NCBI GenBank assembly: GCA_965216585.1
Contig: CBDCGC010000003.1
Span: forward strand, 558,001 to 622,000
Length of the DNA stretch: 64,000 bases
Origin: CADEER01 sp965216585
GTDB taxonomy: Bacteria > Desulfobacterota > Binatia > HRBIN30 > CADEER01
Direction of reading: 5' to 3'
Position 1 is the first letter of the stretch; the number at the start of each line of letters is the position of its first letter. Below the pieces are notes generated by a model. The model was given only the letters and a program-made list of their open reading frames with translations. It did no database searches and was not told the origin of the DNA. Positions 35,216-43,570 of this stretch are shown in pieces. Position numbers and translations under genes: made by a program.

Positions 35216-36093
35216 CGTTCGACGTCCCGATGGCGGACCTGAACTCGCGTGCCGGCATCGCCGAGGTCGGCAGCCAGCCGCTCGACGATGGCGACCGAGC
35301 GGTGGTGTCCCCCCGTGCAACCGATGGCGGCGGCCAGATAGGAGCGCCCCTCCCCTTCGTGCAACGGCAGCGTGAAGCGCAGCAGATCACCGACGCGCTC
35401 GACGAAACCGCGCGCGTCGTCGCGATCGAGCACGTACGCGGCAACCGCTTCGTCGCGACCGGAGAGATCGCGCAGCTCGTCGACGAAAAACGGGTTGGCC
35501 AGAAATCGCACGTCGAGAACCATGTCGACGTTGCTCGGCACGCCGTGCTTGAAGCCGAAGGACATGAGGAGAAGCGTCAGCCCCGCCTGTTCGGCGTCCT
35601 CGCGAAAGATCGAACGCAGCTCGTCGCGCAACTGGTGAATCGTCAGCGCCGTGGTGTCGAGAATCAAATCCGCTCGCTCGCGGAGAACCGCGAGCTCGAG
35701 GCGCTCGCGCTCGATGCCACTGGCCGGACCGCCATCACTGCCGAGCGGGTGTGGGCGACGGGTTTCACTGAAGCGGCGGATCAGGACCTCATCCGAAGCA
35801 TCGAGAAAGAGAAGGCGCACGCGATAGCCCGCGCGGCGCGCTTCTTCGAGCCCTGCCGGAAAGGCCGCGAGGAACTCGCGCTCGCGAATATCGACGCCGA
35901 GGGCGACGCGCGACAAACTCTCGAGCGAGGACTCACAGAGCTCGAGAAAGCGCGGCAGCAAGACGACCGGGAGATTGTCGATGCAGTAGTACCCGAGGTC
36001 TTCGAGCACGTGGATCGCCGTGCTCTTGCCGGAACCCGAGAGCCCGGTGACGACCACCACCTCGAGGCGCCGTTCGCTCACCTGCGCGTACAC
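35212..36093 (-). CDS. rapZ: RNase adapter / nucleotide-binding protein RapZ (YvcJ)
   Basis: The 293-residue P-loop protein has EVVVVTGLSGSGKSTAIHVL, LGYYCIDNLPVVLLPRFLEL, FLDASDEVLIRRFSETRRPH and PLHEGEGRSYLAAAIGCTGG followed by HHRSVAIVE. In E. coli RapZ presents sRNA GlmZ to RNase E and controls glucosamine-6-phosphate synthesis, while other family members bind UDP-GlcNAc or signal through it. The rpoN-hpf-ptsN-rapZ-HPr order is the same as the E. coli rpoN operon (rpoN-hpf-ptsN-rapZ-npr). It starts GTG at 36093 or 36081. Confidence 0.95.
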   Translation of the reverse strand: MYAQVSERRLEVVVVTGLSGSGKSTAIHVLEDLGYYCIDNLPVVLLPRFLELCESSLESLSRVALGVDIREREFLAAFPAGLEEARRAGYRVRLLFLDASDEVLIRRFSETRRPHPLGSDGGPASGIERERLELAVLRERADLILDTTALTIHQLRDELRSIFREDAEQAGLTLLLMSFGFKHGVPSNVDMVLDVRFLANPFFVDELRDLSGRDEAVAAYVLDRDDARGFVERVGDLLRFTLPLHEGEGRSYLAAAIGCTGGHHRSVAIVERLAADLGDAGTRVQVRHRDVER

Positions 36094-36154
36094 CGCCCCG
36101 GCGCCGTCGCGCCAGGCCCACAGCGATGCCCCGGCAAACGCAGCGCGTCGCGCT

Positions 36155-36619
36155 TCACAGCGATTCGTCCCGGCTGGAGATCAACGTCAAGAGCTCGGCG
36201 GCACTACCAGCATCGATCAGATTCTGCCGAAACTCGCCATCTTTGAGCAGGCGCGAGACGCGCGCCAGCGTCTTGAGGTGCTGGCTCACCGAATCCTCCG
36301 GCGCGACGAGCACGAAGAAGAGCCGCGTCGGATTGCCGTCGAGCGAGTCGAAATCGACGCCGCCGGTGTGTCGGCCAAAAATCCCCAACTGGCCGTGCAG
36401 GCCGGCGAGCTTGCCGTGTGGAATGGCGATTCCGTCGCCGATGGCCGTCGAACCGAGACGCTCGCGCTCCCAGAGAACCTCGAGCAAGCGCGCCCGCTCG
36501 ACGTCCTCGTGCTGCTGGGACAGGTGGTGGGCCAGCTCTTCCAGCACCTCGCTCTTCGTGGCGCCAGCCAATTGCGGCGCAATCAGCTTTTCACTCGTCA
36601 GAATATCCGTGATGCGCAA
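36155..36619 (-). CDS. ptsN: Nitrogen-PTS EIIA protein PtsN
   Basis: The 154-residue EIIA of the fructose/mannitol family has the phosphorylation site His68 in STAIGDGIAIPHGKLAGL. MRITDILTSEKLIAPQLAGA and TRLFFVLVAPEDSVSQHLKT are typical PtsN landmarks. In the PTS-Ntr branch it takes phosphate from HPr/NPr and modulates potassium transport and stress responses rather than sugar uptake. It is 2 bp from hpf upstream and 61 bp from rapZ downstream, so all belong to one operon. Confidence 0.95.
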   Translation of the reverse strand: MRITDILTSEKLIAPQLAGATKSEVLEELAHHLSQQHEDVERARLLEVLWERERLGSTAIGDGIAIPHGKLAGLHGQLGIFGRHTGGVDFDSLDGNPTRLFFVLVAPEDSVSQHLKTLARVSRLLKDGEFRQNLIDAGSAAELLTLISSRDESL

Positions 36620-36621
36620 GC

Positions 36622-37143
36622 TCAGATCCCTTCCGGCTCGAGAACAGCCAACGAGCCATCCTTCTTGCGGTACATGAACCTGACGACGTCCGTACCGGGC
36701 TCGAGGAAAACCAATGCATCGCGACGTTGACCGTCCATCAAAGTTGCAGCTTCAGCGACCGACAGCGGCTCCGCTTCGACACGCGTCGTCTCGATACGAC
36801 GGCGGGGCGCCCTATCTTCCTCCACCTCCGCCATCGGCTCGGCCACGTGAGCGTGCTTGCGCGATTCTCGCTTGGTTCTCTGCTTGCGCAGTTGTCGCTC
36901 GAGCTTCGCAATGGCGTGGTCGATGGCCGAATACAGGTCTCCCGTTTCCTCGGTCGCGTTGAAAGTCTCGTGATCCGCCTGCAGCGTAACCTCGGCGAAG
37001 TGGCGCTTCTTGGTCACGGAGAGCACGACATGCGCATCGATCGCGTCGCGCACCAGGCGCTCGGCATGCCGCACTTTCTCTTCCGCGTATTCGCGCAACG
37101 CGTCGGTCGCTTCCATATGTCGAAAGGTAACGCCGATTCTCAT
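36622..37143 (-). CDS. hpf: Ribosome hibernation-promoting factor, long form
   Basis: The 173-residue protein has the N-terminal HPF/YfiA domain (MRIGVTFRHMEATDALREYA, HFAEVTLQADHETFNATEET, DLYSAIDHAIAKLERQLRK) and, after a charged linker, the C-terminal dimerisation domain of long HPFs (SVAEAATLMDGQRRDALVFL, VVRFMYRKKDGSLAVLEPE). Long HPF alone can pair 70S ribosomes into inactive 100S dimers; E. coli has the short type. The 161-bp gap to rpoN (37144-37304) holds no gene. Confidence 0.95.
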   Translation of the reverse strand: MRIGVTFRHMEATDALREYAEEKVRHAERLVRDAIDAHVVLSVTKKRHFAEVTLQADHETFNATEETGDLYSAIDHAIAKLERQLRKQRTKRESRKHAHVAEPMAEVEEDRAPRRRIETTRVEAEPLSVAEAATLMDGQRRDALVFLEPGTDVVRFMYRKKDGSLAVLEPEGI

Positions 37144-37304
37144 GATTGAACCTCGCGGGTTGACCGGGCTCGATGGGGTTGCGTGATCGCTACCACGAAA
37201 CTCTCGTCAGCGGCAATCTGCACCTCGCCGCTCGTCTCCGCCCCACGGGCAGCGGCGAGCCTGATCGTCGCGCTTCGAGTGCCGGTTCTTACGTGCCGCT
37301 CGCG

Positions 37305-38789
37305 TCACACGACCTCGCGCCGCTTGGGCGACGGGAGAATGTCCATCATTTCGCGATATTTTGCGACCGTGCGACGGGCGACGTCGATACCCTCTGTTTT
37401 CAGCATTTGTGCAATCTTCTGGTCGCTCAAAGGACGCTTTTTGTCCTCACCTTCGACGATCACGCGGATCCTGTTCTTCACTGATTCTGCCGACACATCC
37501 GAGTCATCAGCCCCTTTGACGCTCGACGTAAAGAAATACTTCAGCTCAAAGATTCCCTGCGGCGTGTGCATGTACTTGTTGGCGGTCGCCCGGCTCACCG
37601 TTGATTCGTGCATCTTGATGTCGTCGGCGACTTGCTTGAGCACCAGCGGCCGCAGTTGGCTGACTCCGTTGTCGAAGAAGTCGCGCTGGAACTGAACGAT
37701 GCTGTTGGCCACCATCAGGAGGGTCTGCTGGCGGCGCTGGATGCACGAGATGAGCCACTGCGCCGAGCGCATCTTCTTGTTGATGAAGCGCTTGGCAGCG
37801 GCGCCCGTGTCGTTGGCGAGCACTCCGCGGTAGTACGAGCTGACACGCAATCGCGGCAGCCCGTCGTCGTTGAGCGTCACCACATACTCGCCTTCGTCCT
37901 TGTGCACATAGACGTCGGGGGTGATGTAGCGCACGTCGCCCTCGCCGTAGTTGCGGCCGGGCTTGGGCTCGAGGCGGGCGATTCCCTGTGCCGCTTCGAC
38001 GACCTCTTCCACCGGCACATCCAGCTCCTTGGCGATCTTGTCGAAGCGCCGCGCTTCGAGTAGATCGAGATGCTCGTCGATCAGGCGCCAGACGATCGTA
38101 CCTTCTTCGTCGAGAGCGCGCAGTTGCAAGAGCAGGCACTCGCGCAGATCGCGGGCGCCGACGCCGGCCGGCTCGAGACTCTGGATGACCTTGAGAGCGC
38201 GGTCGACGAGCTCGAAATCCGTACCGCTGCGAAAGGCGATCTCCTCGACGTCGAGCTGTAGATAGCCGTCGTCGTTCATGTTGCCGAGCAAGCGGCTGGC
38301 CACCGCCTTCTCTTCGCTGGCCAGCTCTTTCATGCGCAGTTGCCACAGCAGATGCTCGGTCAACGACTCCTCGCGCGTCAGCGTCGCCTCGAGGCTGGGA
38401 CGCCGTTCGTCGTCGTAGTCAGCCGAGGTTCCGGACGAGCCGTGCCAGCTATTGGTCCAGTTCTCCAGGTATTCCTGCCAATCGACGTCGCGCAGGCCGT
38501 TGTCCGGCTGCAGCTCGTCGGTGGGATCGCGCTCGGCCGAGGCGGGAAATTCTTCGGCGCCGGCGTTGACCTCGAGCCGTTCCTCGGTGCGCGGCCGCTC
38601 CTCCTCCTCTTCGGCCTCGAGACCCTCTTCGAGCACCGGATTCTCGGTCAGCTCCTGCTCGACCAACTGTTCGAGCTCGCCGCGCGAAACCTGCAAGATT
38701 TCAAAGGCCTGCCGCATCTGCGGCGTAATGACCGTGCGCTGCTGTTGGCTCAGGCCAGGTGCTTGAATGATCTTGGTTTCAAGTGCCAT
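37305..38789 (-). CDS. rpoN: RNA polymerase sigma-54 factor
   Basis: The 494-residue sigma-54 shows region I with glutamine/leucine-rich activator contacts (LSQQQRTVITPQMRQAFEIL), an acidic region II (residues ~60-110), the core-binding part (NMNDDGYLQLDVEEIAF) and the C-terminal HTH and RpoN box (ARRTVAKYREMMDILPSPKR). Sigma-54 serves promoters with -24/-12 elements and needs an AAA+ activator. It lies 12 bp after lptB, so LPS export and sigma-54 genes share a transcript, as in E. coli and many other proteobacteria. Confidence 0.97.
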   Translation of the reverse strand: MALETKIIQAPGLSQQQRTVITPQMRQAFEILQVSRGELEQLVEQELTENPVLEEGLEAEEEEERPRTEERLEVNAGAEEFPASAERDPTDELQPDNGLRDVDWQEYLENWTNSWHGSSGTSADYDDERRPSLEATLTREESLTEHLLWQLRMKELASEEKAVASRLLGNMNDDGYLQLDVEEIAFRSGTDFELVDRALKVIQSLEPAGVGARDLRECLLLQLRALDEEGTIVWRLIDEHLDLLEARRFDKIAKELDVPVEEVVEAAQGIARLEPKPGRNYGEGDVRYITPDVYVHKDEGEYVVTLNDDGLPRLRVSSYYRGVLANDTGAAAKRFINKKMRSAQWLISCIQRRQQTLLMVANSIVQFQRDFFDNGVSQLRPLVLKQVADDIKMHESTVSRATANKYMHTPQGIFELKYFFTSSVKGADDSDVSAESVKNRIRVIVEGEDKKRPLSDQKIAQMLKTEGIDVARRTVAKYREMMDILPSPKRREVV

Positions 38790-38801
38790 CGTTCGGGTGT
38801 C

Positions 38802-39551
38802 TCACAAGCTGAATCCCTGTCCCAGGTACAGCTCACGTGCTTTGCGACTTTCGGCGATGACCGCCGGGGTCCCCTCCTCGAGAATCGCTCCTTCATTGAG
38901 AATATACGCTCGATCGCAGATTCCAAGCGTTTCCCGAACGTTGTGATCGGTGATCAGGACGCCGATGCCACGACGCCGCAACTGCGCGATAATTGCCTGG
39001 ATATCGAGCACGGCGATGGGATCGATGCCGGCGAAGGGCTCGTCGAGGAGAATGAAGCTCGGTGAGGTGACGAGCGCGCGGGTGATCTCCAGCCGGCGTC
39101 TTTCGCCACCGCTCAGAGTATAGGCGCGACTCTTTGCGAGATGCGCAATGCCGAGCTCTTCGAGCAGGCTTTCCAGGCGCTCGGCGCGCTCTTCGTGGCT
39201 GAGGGGCAGGGTTTCGAGAACCGCCAGGAGATTGTCCTGGACCGAGAGCTTGCGAAACACCGAAGGCTCTTGTGGCAAGTAGGAAACGCCGAGCCGGGCC
39301 CGCCGGTACATCGGCTCTTCCGAGATGTCGGTCGAGCCGAGACACACCCTGCCGCGGTCCGGCTGCAGCAAACCGACCAGTACGTAGAACGTCGTCGTCT
39401 TACCGGCGCCGTTGGGGCCGAGCAGTCCAACCACTTCGCCCGCCCCGACCTCGAGCGAAACGCTGTTGAGAATCTCGCGGCCGCCGAGTTTCTTGACCAG
39501 CCCCTCGGCGCGCAGCGATCGCGGTCGGTCGCCGTTCTCGCTAGCCGCCAT
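38802..39551 (-). CDS. lptB: LPS export ABC transporter ATP-binding protein LptB
   Basis: The 249-residue ATPase drives LptB2FG, which extracts LPS from the inner membrane. Seen: Walker A LLGPNGAGKTTTFYVLVGLL, Q-loop SYLPQEPSVFRKLSVQDNL, signature YTLSGGERRRLEITRALVTS, Walker B FILLDEPFAGIDPIAVLDI and the switch LITDHNVRETLGICDRAYIL, including the YLG-QGF C-terminal end LYLGQGFSL. The ATG at 39551 lies within the last codons of lptA (11-bp overlap). lptF/lptG are elsewhere. Confidence 0.97.
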   Translation of the reverse strand: MAASENGDRPRSLRAEGLVKKLGGREILNSVSLEVGAGEVVGLLGPNGAGKTTTFYVLVGLLQPDRGRVCLGSTDISEEPMYRRARLGVSYLPQEPSVFRKLSVQDNLLAVLETLPLSHEERAERLESLLEELGIAHLAKSRAYTLSGGERRRLEITRALVTSPSFILLDEPFAGIDPIAVLDIQAIIAQLRRRGIGVLITDHNVRETLGICDRAYILNEGAILEEGTPAVIAESRKARELYLGQGFSL

Positions 39552-40128
39552 CTCCGACGGCCTTGGCGGCGTGGCGCCCGTCAGCCGCCCCGTCACCACC
39601 GGGAAAGAGGACGGCGCGCACGCGCTTGTTTCCGCCTTCGACGACGCTGCGCTCTTCTTCCAGATAGACGACGACGCGCTCGCCAGTGACCTCGTTGGGC
39701 CCATCGCGCAGCACGGCGCCCTCGCTCAAAGTGATGGTTTGCTTGGCGTGGTCAAAAACCGCGCGACCACCGCTGGCGACGCGTTCGCCATTGACGATGC
39801 GGACGTTGCCAAAGGCGACGATCTCGCGCGGGCGGCCGACCTCTTCGAGATCGAGTCGCACGTGCAAGGCGTCGGAGCGGAGCTCGATGTCGGCCTGGCT
39901 GACGACGACACCTCCCTCGTACTTCAGCAGGCCACTGCGGTAGTCGAACTCCAGCGTGGCGGCTTCGATCTCGACAGGACCGCGATCGGCCGAAAGCGAG
40001 AAGCTCTCGAGCAAACCATCGCCGCCGAGCACCGCGCCGCCGCTGGCGGCATGGCCATCTTCGGCGCGACAAACGCCAGCGCAGGTGAGCACGGCAAGCG
40101 CAATCGCCAAGGCGCAACGCCGTCGCAT
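39541..40128 (-). CDS. lptA: LPS periplasmic bridge protein LptA (OstA-like)
   Basis: The 195-residue protein has a signal peptide (MRRRCALAIALAVLTCAGVC) and an OstA-type beta-jellyroll (GPVEIEAATLEFDYRSGLLK, YEGGVVVSQADIELRSDALH, GNVRIVNGERVASGGRAVFD, EGAVLRDGPNEVTGERVVVY). LptA units form the bridge on which LPS slides to the outer membrane. I chose ATG 40128 (signal peptide start); ATG 40164 is possible and would overlap lptC. The C-terminal ~20 residues (GGDGAADGRHAAKAVGDGG) are low-complexity. Confidence 0.9.
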   Translation of the reverse strand: MRRRCALAIALAVLTCAGVCRAEDGHAASGGAVLGGDGLLESFSLSADRGPVEIEAATLEFDYRSGLLKYEGGVVVSQADIELRSDALHVRLDLEEVGRPREIVAFGNVRIVNGERVASGGRAVFDHAKQTITLSEGAVLRDGPNEVTGERVVVYLEEERSVVEGGNKRVRAVLFPGGDGAADGRHAAKAVGDGG

Positions 40129-40145
40129 CTGCACCGCCAGCACCT

Positions 40146-40721
40146 TCAGCTTCGCTTCGGCCATAGGCGCATGCGCACTCGTCTGCTGACGCGGAACGTC
40201 TGTTCTTCGAGATCGACTTCGACGCCCTCGCCGTCCATCTCGAGCTGGGCGCTGCTCAAATGCACCTTGCCGGGTGCGACGACCGTATCGGTATCGGCCT
40301 CGTAGCGGGCGGAGTCGGTACGCAGCAAGTACTCGTCGACTTGCACGTCGATGTCGCCTTCGACCTCGACGCGCAAGAGCTCGTTGTCCTCGAGAAACAC
40401 CTTGCCACTGCCACCCGACATCCCGACCTTGCGACCCTCTTCCAGATACACCGCGACTTCCGGTTCGAAGACCGCGACCATCTCCTCGTCCTCGAAGTAG
40501 CGGGCCTCGCGCGCCGACACTTCCCACACCTTGCGATCGCCATCGACCTTGACGCGGTGGAAGTTCTGAATGCGTTGGGCGACTTCGGGAAGCAGCTCCA
40601 CGGCTTCCAAGGCCAGATCCATCCCTCGCTGTTGCAAAAGATTCCGCACGACCAACCCACCACCGACCACGACGGCAACGCCGAGCAAGCCTACGACCAT
40701 GCGTCGAACTTGTCTTCTCAT
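40146..40721 (-). CDS. lptC: LPS export protein LptC
   Basis: The 191-residue bitopic protein has one N-terminal membrane helix (VVGLLGVAVVVGGGLVVRNL) and an LptC/YrbK-type periplasmic domain (DGDRKVWEVSAREARYFEDE, GSGKVFLEDNELLRVEVEGD, YLLRTDSARYEADTDTVVAP). LptC passes LPS from LptB2FG to LptA. The order lptC-lptA-lptB-rpoN-hpf-ptsN-rapZ-HPr on the minus strand begins here; the promoter must lie in 40722-40849. Confidence 0.9.
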   Translation of the reverse strand: MRRQVRRMVVGLLGVAVVVGGGLVVRNLLQQRGMDLALEAVELLPEVAQRIQNFHRVKVDGDRKVWEVSAREARYFEDEEMVAVFEPEVAVYLEEGRKVGMSGGSGKVFLEDNELLRVEVEGDIDVQVDEYLLRTDSARYEADTDTVVAPGKVHLSSAQLEMDGEGVEVDLEEQTFRVSRRVRMRLWPKRS

Positions 40722-40849
40722 TCCGGCTCCCGTCGTCGAAAAACGCTAGCACCGCGGGTGGAGCGAGTAAAGCAAAGGACCGTGCCGACTTTGTTCGCCC
40801 ATCATGTTGCTGATACGTCTGAGCAACTCCCAAATGTTGGGGACCGCCC

Positions 40850-41590
40850 GTGGACAGCACCAACCGCCGAGATCTCTACGACAGCGAACCACCGCCGCCG
40901 GCACGCGCCTACGCCTGGCTCATCCATGCCTACACGGCCTGCGGCGCCGCGCTCGCCTGCTTTGCCCTCACCGCTGCGATGGCAAACGATTTCCGCACGG
41001 CCTTCGTCCTGTTGTGGATCGCCATGTTCATCGACTGCACCGACGGCACGCTGGCGCGCCGAGCGCGCGTCAAAGAGAGCGTGCCCGAGTTCGACGGCGC
41101 CCGCCTCGACGACATCGTCGACTACCTGAACTACACCTTCGTACCGATCGTCATCGCCTACACCGCGGGCTTGTTGCCGGCGGGGATCCTCGGCGCAGCC
41201 GCGACGGCACTGCCTCTGCTGGCCAGCGCCTACGGCTTCTGCCGCACCGACGCAAAAACCGACGACCATCTCTTCACCGGCTTCCCATCGTATTGGAACA
41301 TCGCCGTCCTCTACTTCTTTCTCCTGCAAACCAGCCCGACCACCAACGCCCTCTTTCTTCTCGCCTTTGCGGCGCTGGTCTTCGTGCCGATTGGCTACGC
41401 CTACCCGAGTCGCAACCCGACCGGGCGCAAGCTGACCATCGGGCTCGGCTTGATCTGGTCGGCGCTGCTCCTCCACCTGACCCTGCTGCTGCCGGCGGTC
41501 GACACCAACGTGGCGGCGCTGAGCCTCTTCTTCCCGCTCTACTACTTCGGGTTGTCGTTCTATCTCGACTGGCGGCGCCGCCAACACTAA
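40850..41590 (+). CDS. pcs: Phosphatidylcholine synthase (CDP-alcohol phosphatidyltransferase family)
   Basis: The 246-residue membrane enzyme carries the CDP-alcohol phosphotransferase motif DCTDGTLARRARVKE, then FDGARLDDIVDYLNYTFVPI (D-x2-DG-x2-AR ... G-x3-D-x3-D). The surrounding RARVKE...DDIVDYLNYTFVP and DDHLFTGFPSYWNI stretches are typical of Pcs, which makes phosphatidylcholine from CDP-diacylglycerol and choline in one step. About eight hydrophobic segments are visible. A PmtA-like methyltransferase at 52763-53470 would provide the alternative PC route. It is convergent with the M48 gene (4-bp overlap of 3' ends). Confidence 0.85.
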   Translation: MDSTNRRDLYDSEPPPPARAYAWLIHAYTACGAALACFALTAAMANDFRTAFVLLWIAMFIDCTDGTLARRARVKESVPEFDGARLDDIVDYLNYTFVPIVIAYTAGLLPAGILGAAATALPLLASAYGFCRTDAKTDDHLFTGFPSYWNIAVLYFFLLQTSPTTNALFLLAFAALVFVPIGYAYPSRNPTGRKLTIGLGLIWSALLLHLTLLLPAVDTNVAALSLFFPLYYFGLSFYLDWRRRQH

Positions 41591-42510
41591 CGGCGGCGGC
41601 TCTTCGGCACGCGGCGAACACCGCCCGAATCGCCTTGCTGCGGCGCCGGCGCACGCGTCTCACCGCGTTCGGACTCCACTTTCGCCTTGGCGGTTTTCTG
41701 CACCGCCGGCAACTTCTCGACAGGCCGGCGCGTCGCTGCGTGGTAGCGCTGCAGTGCTTCCGGCATCCAACCCTGCAAGTTGGAAATGCGGGTTTCATAG
41801 TTGGGATGCGTCGACAGGAATTCGGGCGGTCTCGAACCGTCGTTGAGAGCGCCCATGCGCTCCCACAGAGCGATCGACACCGACGGATCGTAACCGGCGG
41901 CGGCCATCAAGGTCAGTCCGATCTCATCGGCTTCCGACTCCATGTGGCGGCTGAACGGCAACATGACACCGAGCTGCGCACCGAGCCCGTAGGCCTGCAT
42001 CACTGCCTGCTGGACGCCGGCACTCTGTCCCTGGGTGGCGATCGCCAGAGCGGCGCCGACTCCCTGCAGGGCCATGCCCTGGCTCATGCGTTCTGCACCG
42101 TGGCGCGCCAGAGCATGGGCAACTTCGTGACCCATCACCGTAGCCAATCCCGCTTCGTCGACGGCGACGGGGAACAACCCGGTGTAGACCGCGACCTTGC
42201 CACCGGGGAGGGCGAAGGCGTTGACCATCTCGGAGTTGTCGATGACCGAAAACTCCCACTCGAACTCCGGCTTGTTGGCCACTTCAGCGATGGCGTTGCC
42301 GACCCGCTGGACGATGCGGGTCATCTCGGGACTCTTGATGACGCGCTCCTTGCTGAGCACTTCCTGGTACGCCGCCAGCCCGAGCGAAAGATCCTGCGAT
42401 TCGGGCAACATCATGAAACGACGCCGGTTGGTATAGGGGACGGTCGTGCAACCTATGATCACCAAGGCAATGAGGAGCGCGACCTTCTTGCCGACACGAA
42501 ATCTCCACAT
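41587..42510 (-). CDS. M48 family metalloprotease lipoprotein (LoiP/YcaL-like)
   Basis: The 307-residue protein has a lipobox (LLIALVIIGCTT), then the M48 domain: NAFALPGGKVAVYTGLFPVA, the zinc site ATVMGHEVAHALARHGAERM (HEVAH) and the third ligand in SRHMESEADEIGLTLMAAAG. Outer-membrane M48 lipoproteins degrade misfolded envelope proteins. The C-terminal ~60 residues (VQKTAKAKVESERGETRAPA) are basic and disordered. A second M48 enzyme lies at 47233-48000. Confidence 0.92.
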   Translation of the reverse strand: MWRFRVGKKVALLIALVIIGCTTVPYTNRRRFMMLPESQDLSLGLAAYQEVLSKERVIKSPEMTRIVQRVGNAIAEVANKPEFEWEFSVIDNSEMVNAFALPGGKVAVYTGLFPVAVDEAGLATVMGHEVAHALARHGAERMSQGMALQGVGAALAIATQGQSAGVQQAVMQAYGLGAQLGVMLPFSRHMESEADEIGLTLMAAAGYDPSVSIALWERMGALNDGSRPPEFLSTHPNYETRISNLQGWMPEALQRYHAATRRPVEKLPAVQKTAKAKVESERGETRAPAPQQGDSGGVRRVPKSRRR

Positions 42511-42601
42511 GCGACCATCTTAGCCATAATTCCCGGAGTATTCCCAACCGCACCTCGGCCTCGATTTGAGCCACGTGCTCCGCTCCAGTAGATAAGGTCG
42601 G

Positions 42602-43570
42602 ATGATCGCCGTGAACGAAGTGACCAAGCGTTTCGGTTCGTTCACGGCGATCGAGAACGTCACCTTCACGGTCGACAAGGGCGAGATCGTCGGTCTGCTC
42701 GGCCCCAACGGCGCCGGTAAGAGCACGACGATGCGGATTCTCGCCGGCGTCTTCCCACCGTCGAGCGGATCGGTTGCGATCGGCGGTCACGACGTCGTCA
42801 GCGCGCCACTGCGGGCGCGCGCCGAGGTCGGCTACTTTCCCGAGCGCGTCTCGGCCTACCACGAAATGACGGTCGATTCGTATCTGCGCTACGTCGGCCG
42901 CATGAAGGGGCTCGGCCGCGCCGCCGCCGCATCGCAAGCAGCGGCGGCGATGAGCTCGTGCGGCATCGAGGTAGTGGCGCGGCGCCTCATCGGCAGCCTG
43001 TCGAAGGGTTTCCGCCAGCGCGTCGGCATCGCCCAGGCGCTGACCGGCGAGCCCGAGGTGCTGATTCTCGACGAGCCGACGGCCGGCCTCGACCCCGAGC
43101 AGGTCGCCGAGATGCGCGAGCTGATCCGCAACCTGCGCCAGCGCAGCACGGTCGTCTTGTCGACCCACATCCTGCCGGAAGTCGAGGCGACCTGCGATCG
43201 CGTCATCATCCTCCACCGCGGCCGCATCGCCGCCGTCGACACACCGGTCAACCTGAGCCACCGCATCCAACGCGCCGGGCGCATCTTCATCGAGATCAAC
43301 GCGCCGCTGGAAGGCGCGCGACAGAGCCTCGCAGCAATTGCCGGTGTCCTCTCGGTCGAGCCGCAGGCGCGCGCCAGCGATGGCGCCGCCGCCTTCACCT
43401 TGAGCACCGAGCGCGGTCGCGACCTGCGCGAGGAGATTGCGCGCGCCGTCGCAGCCCAAGGCTGGGGGCTGCGCGAGCTGCGCTCGGTCGCCTACACCCT
43501 CGAAGAGGTCTTCCTCTCCCTGGTCCACGATGGTGACGACGCGGCAGCCGGCGGGCAGCGGAAGTCATGA
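42602..43570 (+). CDS. Gld-type ABC transporter ATP-binding protein
   Basis: The 322-residue ATPase has Walker A LLGPNGAGKSTTMRILAGVF, SAYHEMTVDSYLRYVGRMKG, signature SLSKGFRQRVGIAQALTGEP, Walker B VLILDEPTAGLDPEQVAEMR and VVLSTHILPEVEATCDRVII. SKGFRQR instead of SGGQ and the TVxxYLxxxxxLKG stretch are typical of the GldA-like subfamily. The downstream permease, Gldg-like auxiliary protein and DUF4340 protein form the usual four-gene set, widely distributed outside gliding bacteria. Substrate unknown. Confidence 0.92.
   Translation: MIAVNEVTKRFGSFTAIENVTFTVDKGEIVGLLGPNGAGKSTTMRILAGVFPPSSGSVAIGGHDVVSAPLRARAEVGYFPERVSAYHEMTVDSYLRYVGRMKGLGRAAAASQAAAAMSSCGIEVVARRLIGSLSKGFRQRVGIAQALTGEPEVLILDEPTAGLDPEQVAEMRELIRNLRQRSTVVLSTHILPEVEATCDRVIILHRGRIAAVDTPVNLSHRIQRAGRIFIEINAPLEGARQSLAAIAGVLSVEPQARASDGAAAFTLSTERGRDLREEIARAVAAQGWGLRELRSVAYTLEEVFLSLVHDGDDAAAGGQRKS

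Noticed and set aside
39541..40863. A single 440-codon minus-strand frame that would join lptA to upstream sequence
   Set aside because: The part upstream of 40164 is a shadow of lptC; lptA has a proper signal peptide start at 40128.
40804..42591. A 595-codon plus-strand open frame spanning pcs and the M48 gene
   Set aside because: It is out of frame with pcs and antisense to the M48 gene, has Arg/Ala/Pro-rich composition and no family motifs; long shadow frames are expected at this GC content.
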